A stretch of 64,000 nucleotides of DNA from Allokutzneria multivorans (GTDB taxonomy: Bacteria > Actinomycetota > Actinomycetes > Mycobacteriales > Pseudonocardiaceae): positions 558,001 to 622,000 of the forward strand of contig NZ_BAABAL010000018.1 in the NCBI RefSeq assembly GCF_039537405.1, in the 5' to 3' direction. The translations under genes were made by a program, and so were the position numbers. This document shows, piece after piece, positions 7,101 to 14,763 of this stretch. The number at the start of each line of letters is the position of its first letter. The stretch's first letter is position 1. Under the pieces are notes generated by a model. That model had not been told where the DNA came from. It searched no databases and saw only the letters and a list, made by a program, of their open reading frames with translations.

Positions 7101-9759
7101 CGGGAAATCGACCGAGTGCGGCCTCGATCTCTCCCAGCTCGATGCGGAACCCACGGATCTTCACCTGGTCGTCGGCGCGCCCGAGGTACTGCAACGAACC
7201 GTCCTCGGTCCAGCGCGCCAGGTCACCGCTGCGGTACATCCGCTCGCCCGGCTCACCAAAAGGGCAAGCTACGAAACGAGATGCGGTCAGTCCGGGCCGA
7301 TTGACATAGCCAGTCGCAACCCCCGGACCTGCCACGTACATCTCCCCCGCGCCGCCTGGCGGCACGAGCGCGAGGGACTCGTCCAGCAGGTACACGCGCA
7401 GGTCGTCGATGGCGCGCCCGATGAGGCTGCCGGACTCCGGCGTGCAATCCGCGCGCGCCAACGGAATCTGTGTGACGTGCACGGTGGTTTCGGTGATGCC
7501 GTACATGTTGACCAGCACAGGAGCGTCTTCGGCGTGCCGGTCGTACCAGTCGCCGAGCCGCGTCAGGTCGAGCGCCTCACCGCCGAAGGTGACCATGCGC
7601 AGCGCCAGCTTCGCGCTGAGGTCCTGCTCGTCGCGCTCAGCGGCCATGAGCTGGTAGAAGGCCGACGGGGTCTGGCTGAGCACGGTCACGCGCTCGTCGA
7701 CGAGCAGCCGCAGGAAGTCTTGCGAGGAACGCGTGATCGCGTGCGGAACAACGACGAGGCGCGCGCCATGCAGCAGCGGACCCCAGATCTCCCAGACGGA
7801 GAAGTCGAAGGCGTAGGAGTGGAACATCGTCCACACGTCGTTCGGGCTGAAGTCGTACTGCCCGTCGGTCGCGGTGAACAGGCGGATGACGTTGCTGTGC
7901 GGGATGAGCACGCCCTTCGGCTTGCCCGTCGAGCCGGACGTGTAGATCACGTACGCCGGGTCCGACGCGGTGAGCGGCCGGACGCGCTCGGCGTCGGTGA
8001 CCCGCGTCCCCGACAGCTCCGCGAGCGCGGCCAGCACGTCAGAAGCGTTGAGCGGCAACACGTCGGGCAAGATCGGCAGTGGCACGTCGGCGAGCACGAG
8101 CGCCGGGCGAGCGTCGTCGACCAGGTAGCGCAGGCGGTCCTCGGGGTAGCTCGGGTCCAGCGGCAGGTAGGCCGCGCCGGCGGTGGTGACGGCGAGCATC
8201 GCGATGATCATCTCCGCCGAGCGCGCGAAGGCGAGCCCGACCAGGTCCCCCGGACCGATGCCGTCCGCGATCAGCATGCGCGCCAACCGGTTCACCCGCT
8301 CGGCGAGTTCGCGGTAGCTCAGGTGCTCGTTCTCGCAGGTCAACGCGACGCGGTCGGGGAACTCCACGGCGCGCGCGGCGAACTCCTCGGCGAGCGTGGT
8401 GTCCGGCGAGCCGCCGCGACCGCCCGCCCAATCCGACAGGAGGCGGTCGCGCTCGGCCGGGCTGAGCACGTCAGCGCGGCGCAACGGGCGGACACCGAGG
8501 CCGGTGAACTCGCGCAGGTAGCGCTGGAGGCGTTGCTCCAGCACAGCGACCTCGGTGGCGGTGTAGAGACCGGGGTTCGCGTCGAGGGTGATCTCCAGGC
8601 CGTGTCCGTCGCCGCGGTCGTAAACGATCACCGACAGGTCGTCGGTCGCGGTGCCGGACAGGTAGTGCGCCCGCGCCGGGCACGCGCCGAAGCTCACCCC
8701 GTAGGTGAAGCGCATGATGTTGATGCGGTTGCAGAACAGCCGGTCCTCCTGCGTGATCGCGCCCTGTGCGCGGCGCAGCCCGCCGTAGTCGTAGTACTGG
8801 TGCGCGAGGACTCGCTTGACCTGCTTGGAGACGTGGGTCAGCAGCTCCGGGACGGTCATCCTCGGGTCCACGGCCAGCTCCAGCGGGAGCACGTTCGCGG
8901 ACATGCCGGGCGTGGCCTTCGCACCAGAGGTCCGGCGCGCGGCTGCGGGCAGGCCGAGCACTTGGTGCGTGCGACCGGTCATGCGCTGGAGGAATCCGGC
9001 GACGGCCGCGATCAGCACGGTGGAGGTCGAGGTCTTCGCGTCGCGCGCCATCTCCGCCACCCGGCCGACGATCTCCGGCGGCACGTCGCAGGTGCTGCGC
9101 AGGGACAACTGGGCCGGCGCCGGGGGCCGCGCGGACAGGCTCACCGGCTCGGGCAGCTCGGCCACGTAGTCCGCCCAGAACTCGCGATCACCTTGGTACT
9201 GCTCGGATTCCCGATACGCCACGTCCGCTTCCAGCAGCGTGGTCAGCGGCGGGAACGGGCTCTCGCCGACCTCCTCACCGGCGGCGAGCCTGGTGTAGAC
9301 CTCTCCGGCGCGGCGGGCGAGCAGGGCCACCGTGTAGCCGTCGCTGACGATGTGGTGGTAGGCGTGCACCCAGAGGTGCCGGTCGTCGGCGAGGCGCAGC
9401 ACGGTGAAGGTGAACAGCGGTCCGGTGGCGAGGTCGAAGGGCCGCTCCAGCACGACGCGGATGCGCTCCTGCGCCATCTCCGGGCGCTCGCGCAGGTCGA
9501 CCACGTCCAGCTTCCAGTCCACAGTGGACTGGATGATCTGGCGAACGCCGTTCTCGTCGTCGGTGAACCGCGCGCGCAGGCATTCCGCCTCCTCGACCAG
9601 GTGGCCGAGGGTCGTCTCGAACAGGTCCAGGTCCAGCGGACCGGTGATCTCCAGGTACTCGGCGACGTTGTGCGTGACGCCCGTGGCGTCGAGCTGGTGG
9701 GCGAACCAGATGCCGGTCTGGGCACTGGTCAGCGCTAGCGGGGTGCTGGAAGTCGACAC
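4114..9759 (-). CDS. Nonribosomal peptide synthetase, C-A-PCP-E-C
   Basis: 1881 residues, GTG start with an AGGGAG ribosome site. Domains: condensation (~1-430, HHIVSDG near 138; the start LTSAQTGIWFAHQL resembles EntF-type C domains), adenylation (~450-960, YTSGSTGKPKG near 606), carrier (LGGDSIIAIQL near 1003), epimerization (~1060-1480, HHIAVDSVSW near 1171), and a final complete condensation domain (~1500-1881, HHAVVDGWS near 1607). My reading of the A-domain pocket by alignment to GrsA from memory is D-F-W-S-V-F-M-V-H-K, closest to threonine codes; tentative. The protein stops after the last C domain, with no A/PCP/TE and no second NRPS gene in the window, so the acceptor or partner module must lie elsewhere. 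Probably cotranscribed with the MbtH gene 31 bases upstream; divergent from a LysR gene. Confidence 0.96.
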   Translation of the reverse strand: MSTSSTPLALTSAQTGIWFAHQLDATGVTHNVAEYLEITGPLDLDLFETTLGHLVEEAECLRARFTDDENGVRQIIQSTVDWKLDVVDLRERPEMAQERIRVVLERPFDLATGPLFTFTVLRLADDRHLWVHAYHHIVSDGYTVALLARRAGEVYTRLAAGEEVGESPFPPLTTLLEADVAYRESEQYQGDREFWADYVAELPEPVSLSARPPAPAQLSLRSTCDVPPEIVGRVAEMARDAKTSTSTVLIAAVAGFLQRMTGRTHQVLGLPAAARRTSGAKATPGMSANVLPLELAVDPRMTVPELLTHVSKQVKRVLAHQYYDYGGLRRAQGAITQEDRLFCNRINIMRFTYGVSFGACPARAHYLSGTATDDLSVIVYDRGDGHGLEITLDANPGLYTATEVAVLEQRLQRYLREFTGLGVRPLRRADVLSPAERDRLLSDWAGGRGGSPDTTLAEEFAARAVEFPDRVALTCENEHLSYRELAERVNRLARMLIADGIGPGDLVGLAFARSAEMIIAMLAVTTAGAAYLPLDPSYPEDRLRYLVDDARPALVLADVPLPILPDVLPLNASDVLAALAELSGTRVTDAERVRPLTASDPAYVIYTSGSTGKPKGVLIPHSNVIRLFTATDGQYDFSPNDVWTMFHSYAFDFSVWEIWGPLLHGARLVVVPHAITRSSQDFLRLLVDERVTVLSQTPSAFYQLMAAERDEQDLSAKLALRMVTFGGEALDLTRLGDWYDRHAEDAPVLVNMYGITETTVHVTQIPLARADCTPESGSLIGRAIDDLRVYLLDESLALVPPGGAGEMYVAGPGVATGYVNRPGLTASRFVACPFGEPGERMYRSGDLARWTEDGSLQYLGRADDQVKIRGFRIELGEIEAALGRFPGVAQAVVLVREDSPGDKRLVGYVVPAGDVALDPVAVREATSALVPEHMVPAAVVVVDTMPLTRNGKADRPALPAPDYAASVDLSRAPSTDRERLLCKVFADVLGLSEVGVGDNFFSLGGDSIIAIQLVARARSAGLMFSPKDVFTCRTVEALASVAEFSGASVVDNSSGPVPLTPILRWLADQGSTVDAYHQWALLSTPPGLDHARLTELLQSLVDSHDLLRARLGSQLSVAAESEVSVRCVTDSPVDHLDEAVAQLDPFSGKVFQAVWRPGSPGSLLLVAHHIAVDSVSWRVLATDLADAWSGGSTSIPRPATSFRSWASGLVASDRSAEVPYWSDLLLADDLPIGSTTGDVGRGELTVELPADVTARLLTVVPEAFHTGVNEVLLTGAARAVNAWRSTPGARVLLEVEAHGRSESAVPGVDLSRTVGWFTDMHPVALTPTFDAGSSVMQVKEQLASVPGDGLGYGLLRYVHGELADLATPQILVNYLGRFGVGDSAFAVRAFGGARDPRMTPTHVVELNALAEERDGGPVLVTSWSWDRSRLTSAEAHALVDAWVASLHELAALERGGHTPSDFPLVQLNQRAVDTFVTVYPGLTDVLPVTPLQGEMLAHTLRVPHGDDVYNVQVVFDLDGSLDPSRLQAACQGLVDRHSALRSCFPWPDAQVVVADAVVPWTVSSSPVEDVLAADRAVRFDVTRPPLLRAHLVERGSQLHTLVLTIHHAVVDGWSLSVLMGELFRLYEGSLPGAARGFDSHLSWVARQDEVAAASAWAAQLDGAKPTLFAPPVADTATLLPHQHALRLSEVDSAALLSAARSRGLTPGVLVRTAWAQALCELTGTEDLLLGATVSGRSPEVPHMASIVGLHTNIVPVRVRREIGEPLADLAAQLQAEYVAVVPHQHHGWPAMAEALGHPHLFAGHVVFHNYPLDTSALTHMGSVAVRDISVHDGTHYPLSLVARMASGRLELRVDYRPDAFTEAEAQSVANCLVRNLLVLAA

Positions 9760-9790
9760 GACAGGGGCTCCCTGGGAGTGATCGAGTGAG

Positions 9791-9955
9791 TCAGCGGGAC
9801 TCGACGAAGGCGAGGCAGGCCGCGCGGGTGTCCTCGCCGAGCGCGATGTCCCACCCGGCGGGCACGTCCGTCGCCGCAGGCCACAGCGAGTGCTCGCCCA
9901 CAGCGTTGACCAGCACCAGGAAGCGGCCGGAGGGGTCGTCGAAGGGATTGCGCAC
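9791..9955 (-). CDS. MbtH-like NRPS accessory protein
   Basis: 54 residues from GTG, too short for common ORF cut-offs. Family signatures: NPFDDPSGRFLVLVNAVGEH at the start, then SLWPAATDVPAGW with the conserved Trp residues and the PAGW turn, and a C-terminal helix ending FVESR. MbtH proteins bind adenylation domains and help them fold and work. A ribosome site GCGAGG lies about 8 bases before the start. The gene directly precedes the NRPS in the same direction (31-base gap), so it is its likely partner. It is slightly shorter than the typical 60-75 residues but complete in motifs. Confidence 0.93.
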   Translation of the reverse strand: MRNPFDDPSGRFLVLVNAVGEHSLWPAATDVPAGWDIALGEDTRAACLAFVESR

Positions 9956-10148
9956 TGAAGACCTCGCGGTGAGTCGCTAGGGGCTGTGACAGTGGAGGTG
10001 GGGCCTTTTCAGGTTTGCCCCGGGGCCGCTCGATCCGGAAGCGGCGAATTCCCTATGGATCACATGCGGGCGCGGCATAGTGCGGCCTGAGCTGCGACAA
10101 CGCTAAGATCACGAAGCTTTGTCGAGTACCGAGGGGACTACGACGATC
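9956..10148. promoter_or_regulatory. Divergent promoter region, mbtH-NRPS versus LysR gene
   Basis: 193 bases between two divergent transcription units, one headed by a LysR-type gene, the classic layout for LysR autoregulation and target control. A CTATG...CATAG inverted pair lies around 10052-10080 and could be part of an operator. Inference from layout; no binding site is proven. Confidence 0.5.
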
Positions 10149-11066
10149 GTGGCGAACGAGATGGACAGGCTGGACCTCAACCTGCTGATCCCCTTGAACG
10201 CGCTGTTGCTCGAACGCAACGTGACCAAGGCCGCCGAGCGGTTGCAGATGGCTCAGCCGTCGATGAGCGCGCTGCTGGGCAAGCTGCGGCGGCACTTCGA
10301 CGACCCGCTGCTCGTGCGCGACGGCCGGGCGATGGCGCTGACCTCGTTCGCGGAGTCGCTGCGCGAGCCCGTGCAGACCGCCATGATCGCCGCCCGCGAC
10401 GCGCTGACCGCGGGTGGGTCGTTCGACCCGGCGAACGACCGGCGCGCCTTCACCGTCGTGGCCAGCGACTACGTCACGACCGTGCTGCTGGCGCCTGCGC
10501 TGCGCGGCCTCGGCGCGGAGGCTCCCGGGGTGCGGGTCACCATCGAGCCGATGCGCGCGGATCTGATCAACCTGCTCCGCTCGCGGCGCTGTGACCTGCT
10601 GTTCTGGCCGTTGCAGCTGCAAGTGCCCGAGCTGATGAACTTCCCGCACACCCCGCTGTTCACCGACGAGTTCGTCGCGGTCGCCGACAAGGACAACCAC
10701 GACGTCACCGAGCCGCTGACCGGCGAGGACCTCGCGACCACGCCCGCAGTCCGGGTCAACGGCGTCGGCGGGAACCGGGTGTTGTCGGAGGTGAAGCTCA
10801 GCGAGGAGATGCTGCGCCAGCCGACCGCGGTCACCGTGGACTCGTTCTCGCTGGCGCTGCGGCTGGTCTCCGGTTCGGACCTGATCACGCTGACGCAGCG
10901 GCGGCTGTTCGACGAGCTGGCGCCCGCGTACGGGCTGCGCGAGCTGAAGCTGGCCACCGAGCCGACCAAGCTGTCGATAGCGATGTTCTGGCATCCTCGC
11001 GACATGCGTTCTCCCGCGCACGTGTGGTTGCGCGAGCGCATATCGCGAGAGGCCGCCAAGCTGTGA
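10149..11066 (+). CDS. LysR-family transcriptional regulator
   Basis: The N-terminal winged helix-turn-helix is clear (LDLNLLIPLNALLLERNVTKAAERLQMAQPSMSALLGKLR in sense, roughly residues 10-50), followed by FDDPLLVRDGRAMALT and a periplasmic-binding-fold effector domain. About 305 residues from the GTG at 10149, chosen because GAGGGGAC lies about 10 bases upstream; a TTG at 10119 is in frame but lacks a ribosome site. The N-terminus resembles the NodD/NahR-like branch. Divergent from mbtH-NRPS, so it probably controls them. Its stop overlaps the start of the next gene (GTGA). Confidence 0.93.
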   Translation: MANEMDRLDLNLLIPLNALLLERNVTKAAERLQMAQPSMSALLGKLRRHFDDPLLVRDGRAMALTSFAESLREPVQTAMIAARDALTAGGSFDPANDRRAFTVVASDYVTTVLLAPALRGLGAEAPGVRVTIEPMRADLINLLRSRRCDLLFWPLQLQVPELMNFPHTPLFTDEFVAVADKDNHDVTEPLTGEDLATTPAVRVNGVGGNRVLSEVKLSEEMLRQPTAVTVDSFSLALRLVSGSDLITLTQRRLFDELAPAYGLRELKLATEPTKLSIAMFWHPRDMRSPAHVWLRERISREAAKL

Positions 11067-11944
11067 TCGAAGTACCACCGGTTTTCGTCCAGTCCACTGT
11101 GGACCGTGAGGGCGTCACCGGGCGGACGTGGACATCCTCGCTGCCCGGGATCGTCGCGGACCTGTTGTCGCGTTGGGAATGCGTGCTCGACGGCGCTGTG
11201 ATGCACGGTGAGGTCGGGGTCGTCGTGCCGGTGCGGCGCGCCGGGGAAGCCTTGGTGCTCAAGGTGTCTTTCCCGCATCCCGGCAACGTCCACGAGCCTG
11301 ACGCGTTCGCGGCGTGGAACGGGCGCGGCGCCGTGCTGCTGCACGAACGCGACGACTCGCAGTTCGCGATGCTGTTGGAGCGCGCCGGTTCGTCGTCCTT
11401 GGCCGAGCTCGCCGACGGCCCGGCGATCATGGCTTCAGCAGGGGAACTCCACCGTCGCCTCACCATTCCCGCGCCCGCCGGGCTGCCCCGGCTCGCCGCG
11501 CAGGCGGACGATTGGGAAGCTTCGCTGCTGCGCGATTCCGCCGAGCTACCGCACGCGCTGCCCGCACGCGTGGTGGGCGCCGCCGTCGACACTGTGCGGG
11601 AACTCGGCCGGGCTCAGCCGGAAGTCCTTGTGCACGGCGATTTCCACGCCCGCAACGTTCTGCGCGCGTCGCGTGAACCGTGGCTCGCCGTCGATCCGAA
11701 GGGCTACGTCGGCGATCCCGCTTACGACGGCGGCACCATGCTCAAGACGTGCGCCATGCTCGGCGACGCTTCTCCCTTGCGGCTACTGGACATTTTCGCC
11801 TCCGCCGCTGAGCTTTCCCGCACGCGCACGCGACGGTGGGCTCAGCTGCACGCCGTGCAGGCCGCTTTCTGGGGGCACCGCCACGGTTTCGGCATCCCCG
11901 GGCTGATCGAGTTCGCTGAGGGCCTGTCCGAAACGTTGACGTGA
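11063..11944 (+). CDS. Streptomycin 6-kinase / hydroxyurea phosphotransferase-like kinase
   Basis: 293 residues. The catalytic loop VHGDFHARNVL (HGDxxxxN) and the metal-binding DPKGYVGDPAYDGG are those of aminoglycoside phosphotransferase 6-type kinases (APH_6_hur family); an N-terminal MHGEVGVVVPV and the Lys of LVLKVSF fit the ATP-binding lobe. The family phosphorylates small molecules such as streptomycin, but many members have no known substrate. The GTG start overlaps the LysR stop by four bases, so they are coupled. Beside an NRPS it could give self-protection or tailor an intermediate; inference. Confidence 0.85.
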   Translation: MIEVPPVFVQSTVDREGVTGRTWTSSLPGIVADLLSRWECVLDGAVMHGEVGVVVPVRRAGEALVLKVSFPHPGNVHEPDAFAAWNGRGAVLLHERDDSQFAMLLERAGSSSLAELADGPAIMASAGELHRRLTIPAPAGLPRLAAQADDWEASLLRDSAELPHALPARVVGAAVDTVRELGRAQPEVLVHGDFHARNVLRASREPWLAVDPKGYVGDPAYDGGTMLKTCAMLGDASPLRLLDIFASAAELSRTRTRRWAQLHAVQAAFWGHRHGFGIPGLIEFAEGLSETLT

Positions 11945-12006
11945 ACCCGTCGGCCGGCGCCGAAACGCGGTCGCGGCTGCTCTGATCGCTGCTAGCGTCG
12001 CCGCCC

Positions 12007-12357
12007 ATGCGCACCAAGCTCGTCGCCGCCGTCCTGGCCTGCTCGCTCTTCCCCATCACCGCAATCTCGGCTTCTGCCGCCGAGTCCGGCTTCGAGGGGA
12101 AGGTCCTCAACTGCGTGAACTTCAAGGTCACGCACAAGAACGGCCCGTTCGGCCAGAAGTACTCGAACCTGTACTACAACAACCACTGCGACAAGCAGGT
12201 TCGGTTGCGCGTCACGTACAAGTTCGACAACCCGGAGGAGCCGGGCCCGAACACCTCGTGCATGCTCGCGGTGAAGGCGAAGCAGAAGAGCGACCGGACC
12301 TTCGACAGCCGCATCATCAGCGTCGACGGCAACTCCGGCATCCGCAACTGCACCTGA
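12007..12357 (+). CDS. Small secreted protein with four cysteines
   Basis: 116 residues: basic n-region MRTK, hydrophobic core LVAAVLACSLFPITAISA, likely cleavage after ASA, leaving a mature protein of about 92 residues. Mature Cys pattern: C in LNCVNF, C in NNHCDKQ, C in TSCMLAV, C in IRNCT, fitting two disulfides. No enzyme motif is visible and I do not recognise a family. Similar in size and design to the secreted protein at 22774-23121 but without obvious sequence identity. Stands alone. Confidence 0.8.
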   Translation: MRTKLVAAVLACSLFPITAISASAAESGFEGKVLNCVNFKVTHKNGPFGQKYSNLYYNNHCDKQVRLRVTYKFDNPEEPGPNTSCMLAVKAKQKSDRTFDSRIISVDGNSGIRNCT

Positions 12358-12366
12358 CCCGCGTCG

Positions 12367-13206
12367 TCACTGCGATCCCACGGCCACCAGCCTCGCGGTG
12401 ATCGGTTCGAGCTCGGTCATCAACTCGTCGAGCTCGGCGGGCGAAAGGGCTTCGTACGGCGCGCCGGCCAGCTCATCGGTCAAGGCTTCGATGCGGTGTT
12501 TGGTGTCGCGGCCAGCGTCGGTGAACTTGCCGTCGGCGCCGACGAGCCCGCGCTCGCGCAGTCCGCCCATGACTTCGGCCAAGCGCGTCTTCGGCAGGTG
12601 GTGGATGCGCCCGAACGACTCCGCCGGGTAGATGCCCATCTCCAGCGCGCTGAGCACGTGCGACTCCGTACCGCCGATACGCGCGCCGACGAGAGCCGCG
12701 ATGTGCCCGTCACCGCGATGCTCGCGCAACATGGTCGCGGAGTGCCACAGTCGGGCCACCGGGTCGATCGGTATCGGGAGGGTGCGCATTCCCGCGTACA
12801 TCGCCCGCCCCTCCGTCGGCGCGCTCGTCGCCGCTTTCGTGGTCAGGTCCGCCGCGCGCGCCAAGCCTTCCGAGCTGGCCAGCTCCTCGCCGAGAATCCG
12901 CCTCAACGACGCCGCGCTTCCCCGCTCCCGCGCGGCGACCGAGGCTTGCGGCGAGATCGTCTCCCACGCACTCGGAATGTGCCGCGCCGCTTCCCCGTCC
13001 GCGAAGTTGTAGAACGCCGCGTGCACGACCTGCGCCGACACCCACCCCAACGGCGCCGCCCGGCTGGCGAAGTAGCCGTCCCAATAGGTGCGGTGGCCGA
13101 GCGCGGCGAGTTCCTCGTTGCACTCGTCCGCGAGGTAGGTGACGAGGCAGATCGGCTCAAGGAGCTCGAACATGCGGCGGGCGATGCTGGTCATGCTCCG
13201 CATCAT
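12367..13206 (-). CDS. SCO6745-family protein
   Basis: About 279 residues from the ATG pair at 13206/13203; a third in-frame ATG is at 13194. The open frame extends further into CRISPR array 2, which is not coding. The sequence starts MTSIARRMFELLEPI, then helical segments containing HRTYWDGYFASRAAPLG, WVSAQVVHAAFYNF and LWHSATMLREHRGDGHIAAL, and a C-terminal winged-helix-like part (AEVMGGLRERGLV). This is the pattern of the actinobacterial SCO6745/SalK-like family, mostly annotated only by name; its biochemical role is unknown to me. The 3' end converges with the secreted protein gene. Confidence 0.75.
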   Translation of the reverse strand: MMRSMTSIARRMFELLEPICLVTYLADECNEELAALGHRTYWDGYFASRAAPLGWVSAQVVHAAFYNFADGEAARHIPSAWETISPQASVAARERGSAASLRRILGEELASSEGLARAADLTTKAATSAPTEGRAMYAGMRTLPIPIDPVARLWHSATMLREHRGDGHIAALVGARIGGTESHVLSALEMGIYPAESFGRIHHLPKTRLAEVMGGLRERGLVGADGKFTDAGRDTKHRIEALTDELAGAPYEALSPAELDELMTELEPITARLVAVGSQ

Positions 13207-13301
13207 CGCAGCCTCGCTTCGTCCGCGTGGCCGACTGGTTGCGGTCCTTTTCGTTCCCGCGCCCGGCGCTTGAGGTTCTTTGACCGCCAGCTCATGTCCG
13301 G

Positions 13302-13451
13302 ACACCACCCCCGCTCGCGCGAGGAAGACTCTAGGCAGCCCGTCGCCGGGTTCGACTGTGTCGGACCACCCCCGCTCGCGCGGGGAAGACGGCGTCGGCG
13401 CGCCGACGGTGTACCTGCACACCGGACCACCCCCGCTCGCGCGGGGAAGAC
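13302..13451 (-). CRISPR. CRISPR array 2 (3 repeats, 2 spacers)
   Basis: On the minus strand: repeats at 13424-13451 and 13363-13390 (exact GGGGGTGG form) and a degenerate distal copy at 13302-13329, spaced 61 bases. The degenerate copy and the conserved leader at 13452-13530 both show that transcription runs leftward. A minimal array: few acquisitions or strong loss. No cas genes nearby. The HNH copy 2 stop is 128 bases upstream in the array's direction, the same order as copy 1 and array 1. Confidence 0.95.
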
Positions 13452-13530
13452 ACTTGTTGACCTGCTGGTTTGTGAGCGTCAGGCGGTGTTTTGCATGGGT
13501 TTCCGCTGAGAGCCATGGGACACCGACCTC
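13452..13530 (-). promoter_or_regulatory. CRISPR leader, array 2
   Basis: Minus-strand sequence CTCTCAGCGGAAACCCATG then CAAAAC, an intervening stretch, and AACCAGCAGGTCAACAAGT directly before the first repeat. It aligns without gaps over about 52 bases to the leaders of arrays 1 and 3 counted back from repeat 1. Confidence 0.75.
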
Positions 13531-13579
13531 TGCGCAGAGTCGAGGGCGCGCGAGGAGACAGACGTGCAGGGGCGCGAGT

Positions 13580-14701
13580 CTAGAAGGGGGCGGGTTCGGC
13601 GATGGGGACGGGTTCGGTGGCATAAGTCTTGCCTCGTGGGGTGGTCCATTCGTGGGTGCCGTCAGACAGGTTGCGGCATTTCCAGTTGGAGTGGGTCTTC
13701 ATCCGGTGATGGTGCCTGCACTTCGGGCGGAGGTTCTTGATCGTGGTGTTGGTGCCGTCGAACGGACGGCAGTGATCGAGATCGCAGCGCTGTGCGGGTT
13801 GGTTGCAGCCGATCGCGGTGCACGTCGGATACCGGGCGTTGATGAGTTCGCGTTGTTTGGCGGAGGGCCGGTAGACGTCGCTGATTTCCTCGGCCATGCC
13901 CGTGACCGGGTCGGTCAAGATCCGCTTCCAGACACCGTCGGCGGCGATCTCCCGGGCGATGCGGGGAGGAAGAGGACCGTAGCCACCGAGCATGCCGGGG
14001 TCGTTGGTGAGACCCAACGCCGCAGTGATCGGCATCGTGAGATAGACCGTCGTCCTGCCCGCCGGAGTGGGGGTATCCCTGCCCAGCAACAAGTCCTTGG
14101 CGACATCGGAGCGCTTCTGGTCCAGAGTCCGGTCGTCCTTGGGCAGGGACCGGGCGATGCGATCGACGTGGTCGAAAGCCAAGGCGGCGTCGTGGGCGGT
14201 CATCAACAACCGCAGCAACGCCATGCCGTCTTCGAGGGGGACCTTCTCCACCAACCGGGCCTTGCGTTTTTCTTCGTGGCGGCGGTCAGCGGCGGTGGGA
14301 TCGAGACGGTGGATGTAGCGGATCGCATACCGGCGGGTCGCGGTGTAGTTGTTCACCGACGCGTGCGCCAACAACGCCTCCTCAGCGATGGCGGCATGCA
14401 CGAGCGTCAGATTGCGCAGCAGGTCCAGGATCATCAACGCCTTGCCCTCATCAACACGGCCCTCTACCAACGCCTTCAACACCAACGGGCGCGCGGAGAG
14501 ATCGGATGCGCGGTCCAACAGACGGTTGGCTTTCGCGCGGGTTACGCGCAGCAGGGGCATGAGCATGTTCTCGGCATACTCACGATCACACGCATCAAGA
14601 TCAGACACGTAACCCACCAACACAGTCGAGAAGTCGGCTACGGCTTTGCCGATCGCGGTGTAGGCGGCGTGCAGGAGTTCATCGGGATCATCAGGGGGCA
14701 C
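13580..14701 (-). CDS. 13E12 repeat family protein (DUF222 + HNH endonuclease), copy 2
   Basis: 373 residues from GTG, same length and about 95% identical to the copy at 1999-3120. Differences are scattered substitutions (for example TDLTA to SDLSA, RNNYT to VNNYT, AHRC to AQRC next to the HNH core). The HNH motif DLDHCRPF, the zinc Cys pairs and HHRMKTH are intact. Both copies being full length despite divergence suggests selection on the protein or a recent common source. Shares an upstream block with copy 3 (14722-14763) and is followed by CRISPR array 2. Confidence 0.92.
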   Translation of the reverse strand: MPPDDPDELLHAAYTAIGKAVADFSTVLVGYVSDLDACDREYAENMLMPLLRVTRAKANRLLDRASDLSARPLVLKALVEGRVDEGKALMILDLLRNLTLVHAAIAEEALLAHASVNNYTATRRYAIRYIHRLDPTAADRRHEEKRKARLVEKVPLEDGMALLRLLMTAHDAALAFDHVDRIARSLPKDDRTLDQKRSDVAKDLLLGRDTPTPAGRTTVYLTMPITAALGLTNDPGMLGGYGPLPPRIAREIAADGVWKRILTDPVTGMAEEISDVYRPSAKQRELINARYPTCTAIGCNQPAQRCDLDHCRPFDGTNTTIKNLRPKCRHHHRMKTHSNWKCRNLSDGTHEWTTPRGKTYATEPVPIAEPAPF

Positions 14702-14721
14702 AACACAATTCTACTCCCGCA

Positions 14722-14763
14722 AAATAGACGATCATGGCCCTAGAGGGTGAATTCCCAAGCGCC
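14722..14763 (-). repeat. Conserved upstream block of HNH copy 2
   Basis: 42-base segment aligning without gaps to 43965-44006 upstream of copy 3 (about 35 of 42 identical), with the core GGGAATTCA and GCCATGATC. Copy 1 shares only the gene-proximal 17 bases (1963-1979), so the repeat unit appears to extend 5' of the gene. It may be the element boundary or a shared promoter. Confidence 0.65.

Noticed and set aside
6961..9738. 925-codon open frame antisense to the NRPS, and similar very long antisense frames in metH (24418-28074) and PKS (51401-57451)
   Set aside because: High GC at third codon positions opens the complementary frame; sequences are Val/Arg/Gly/Asp-rich without motifs, while the opposite strand has clear domains.
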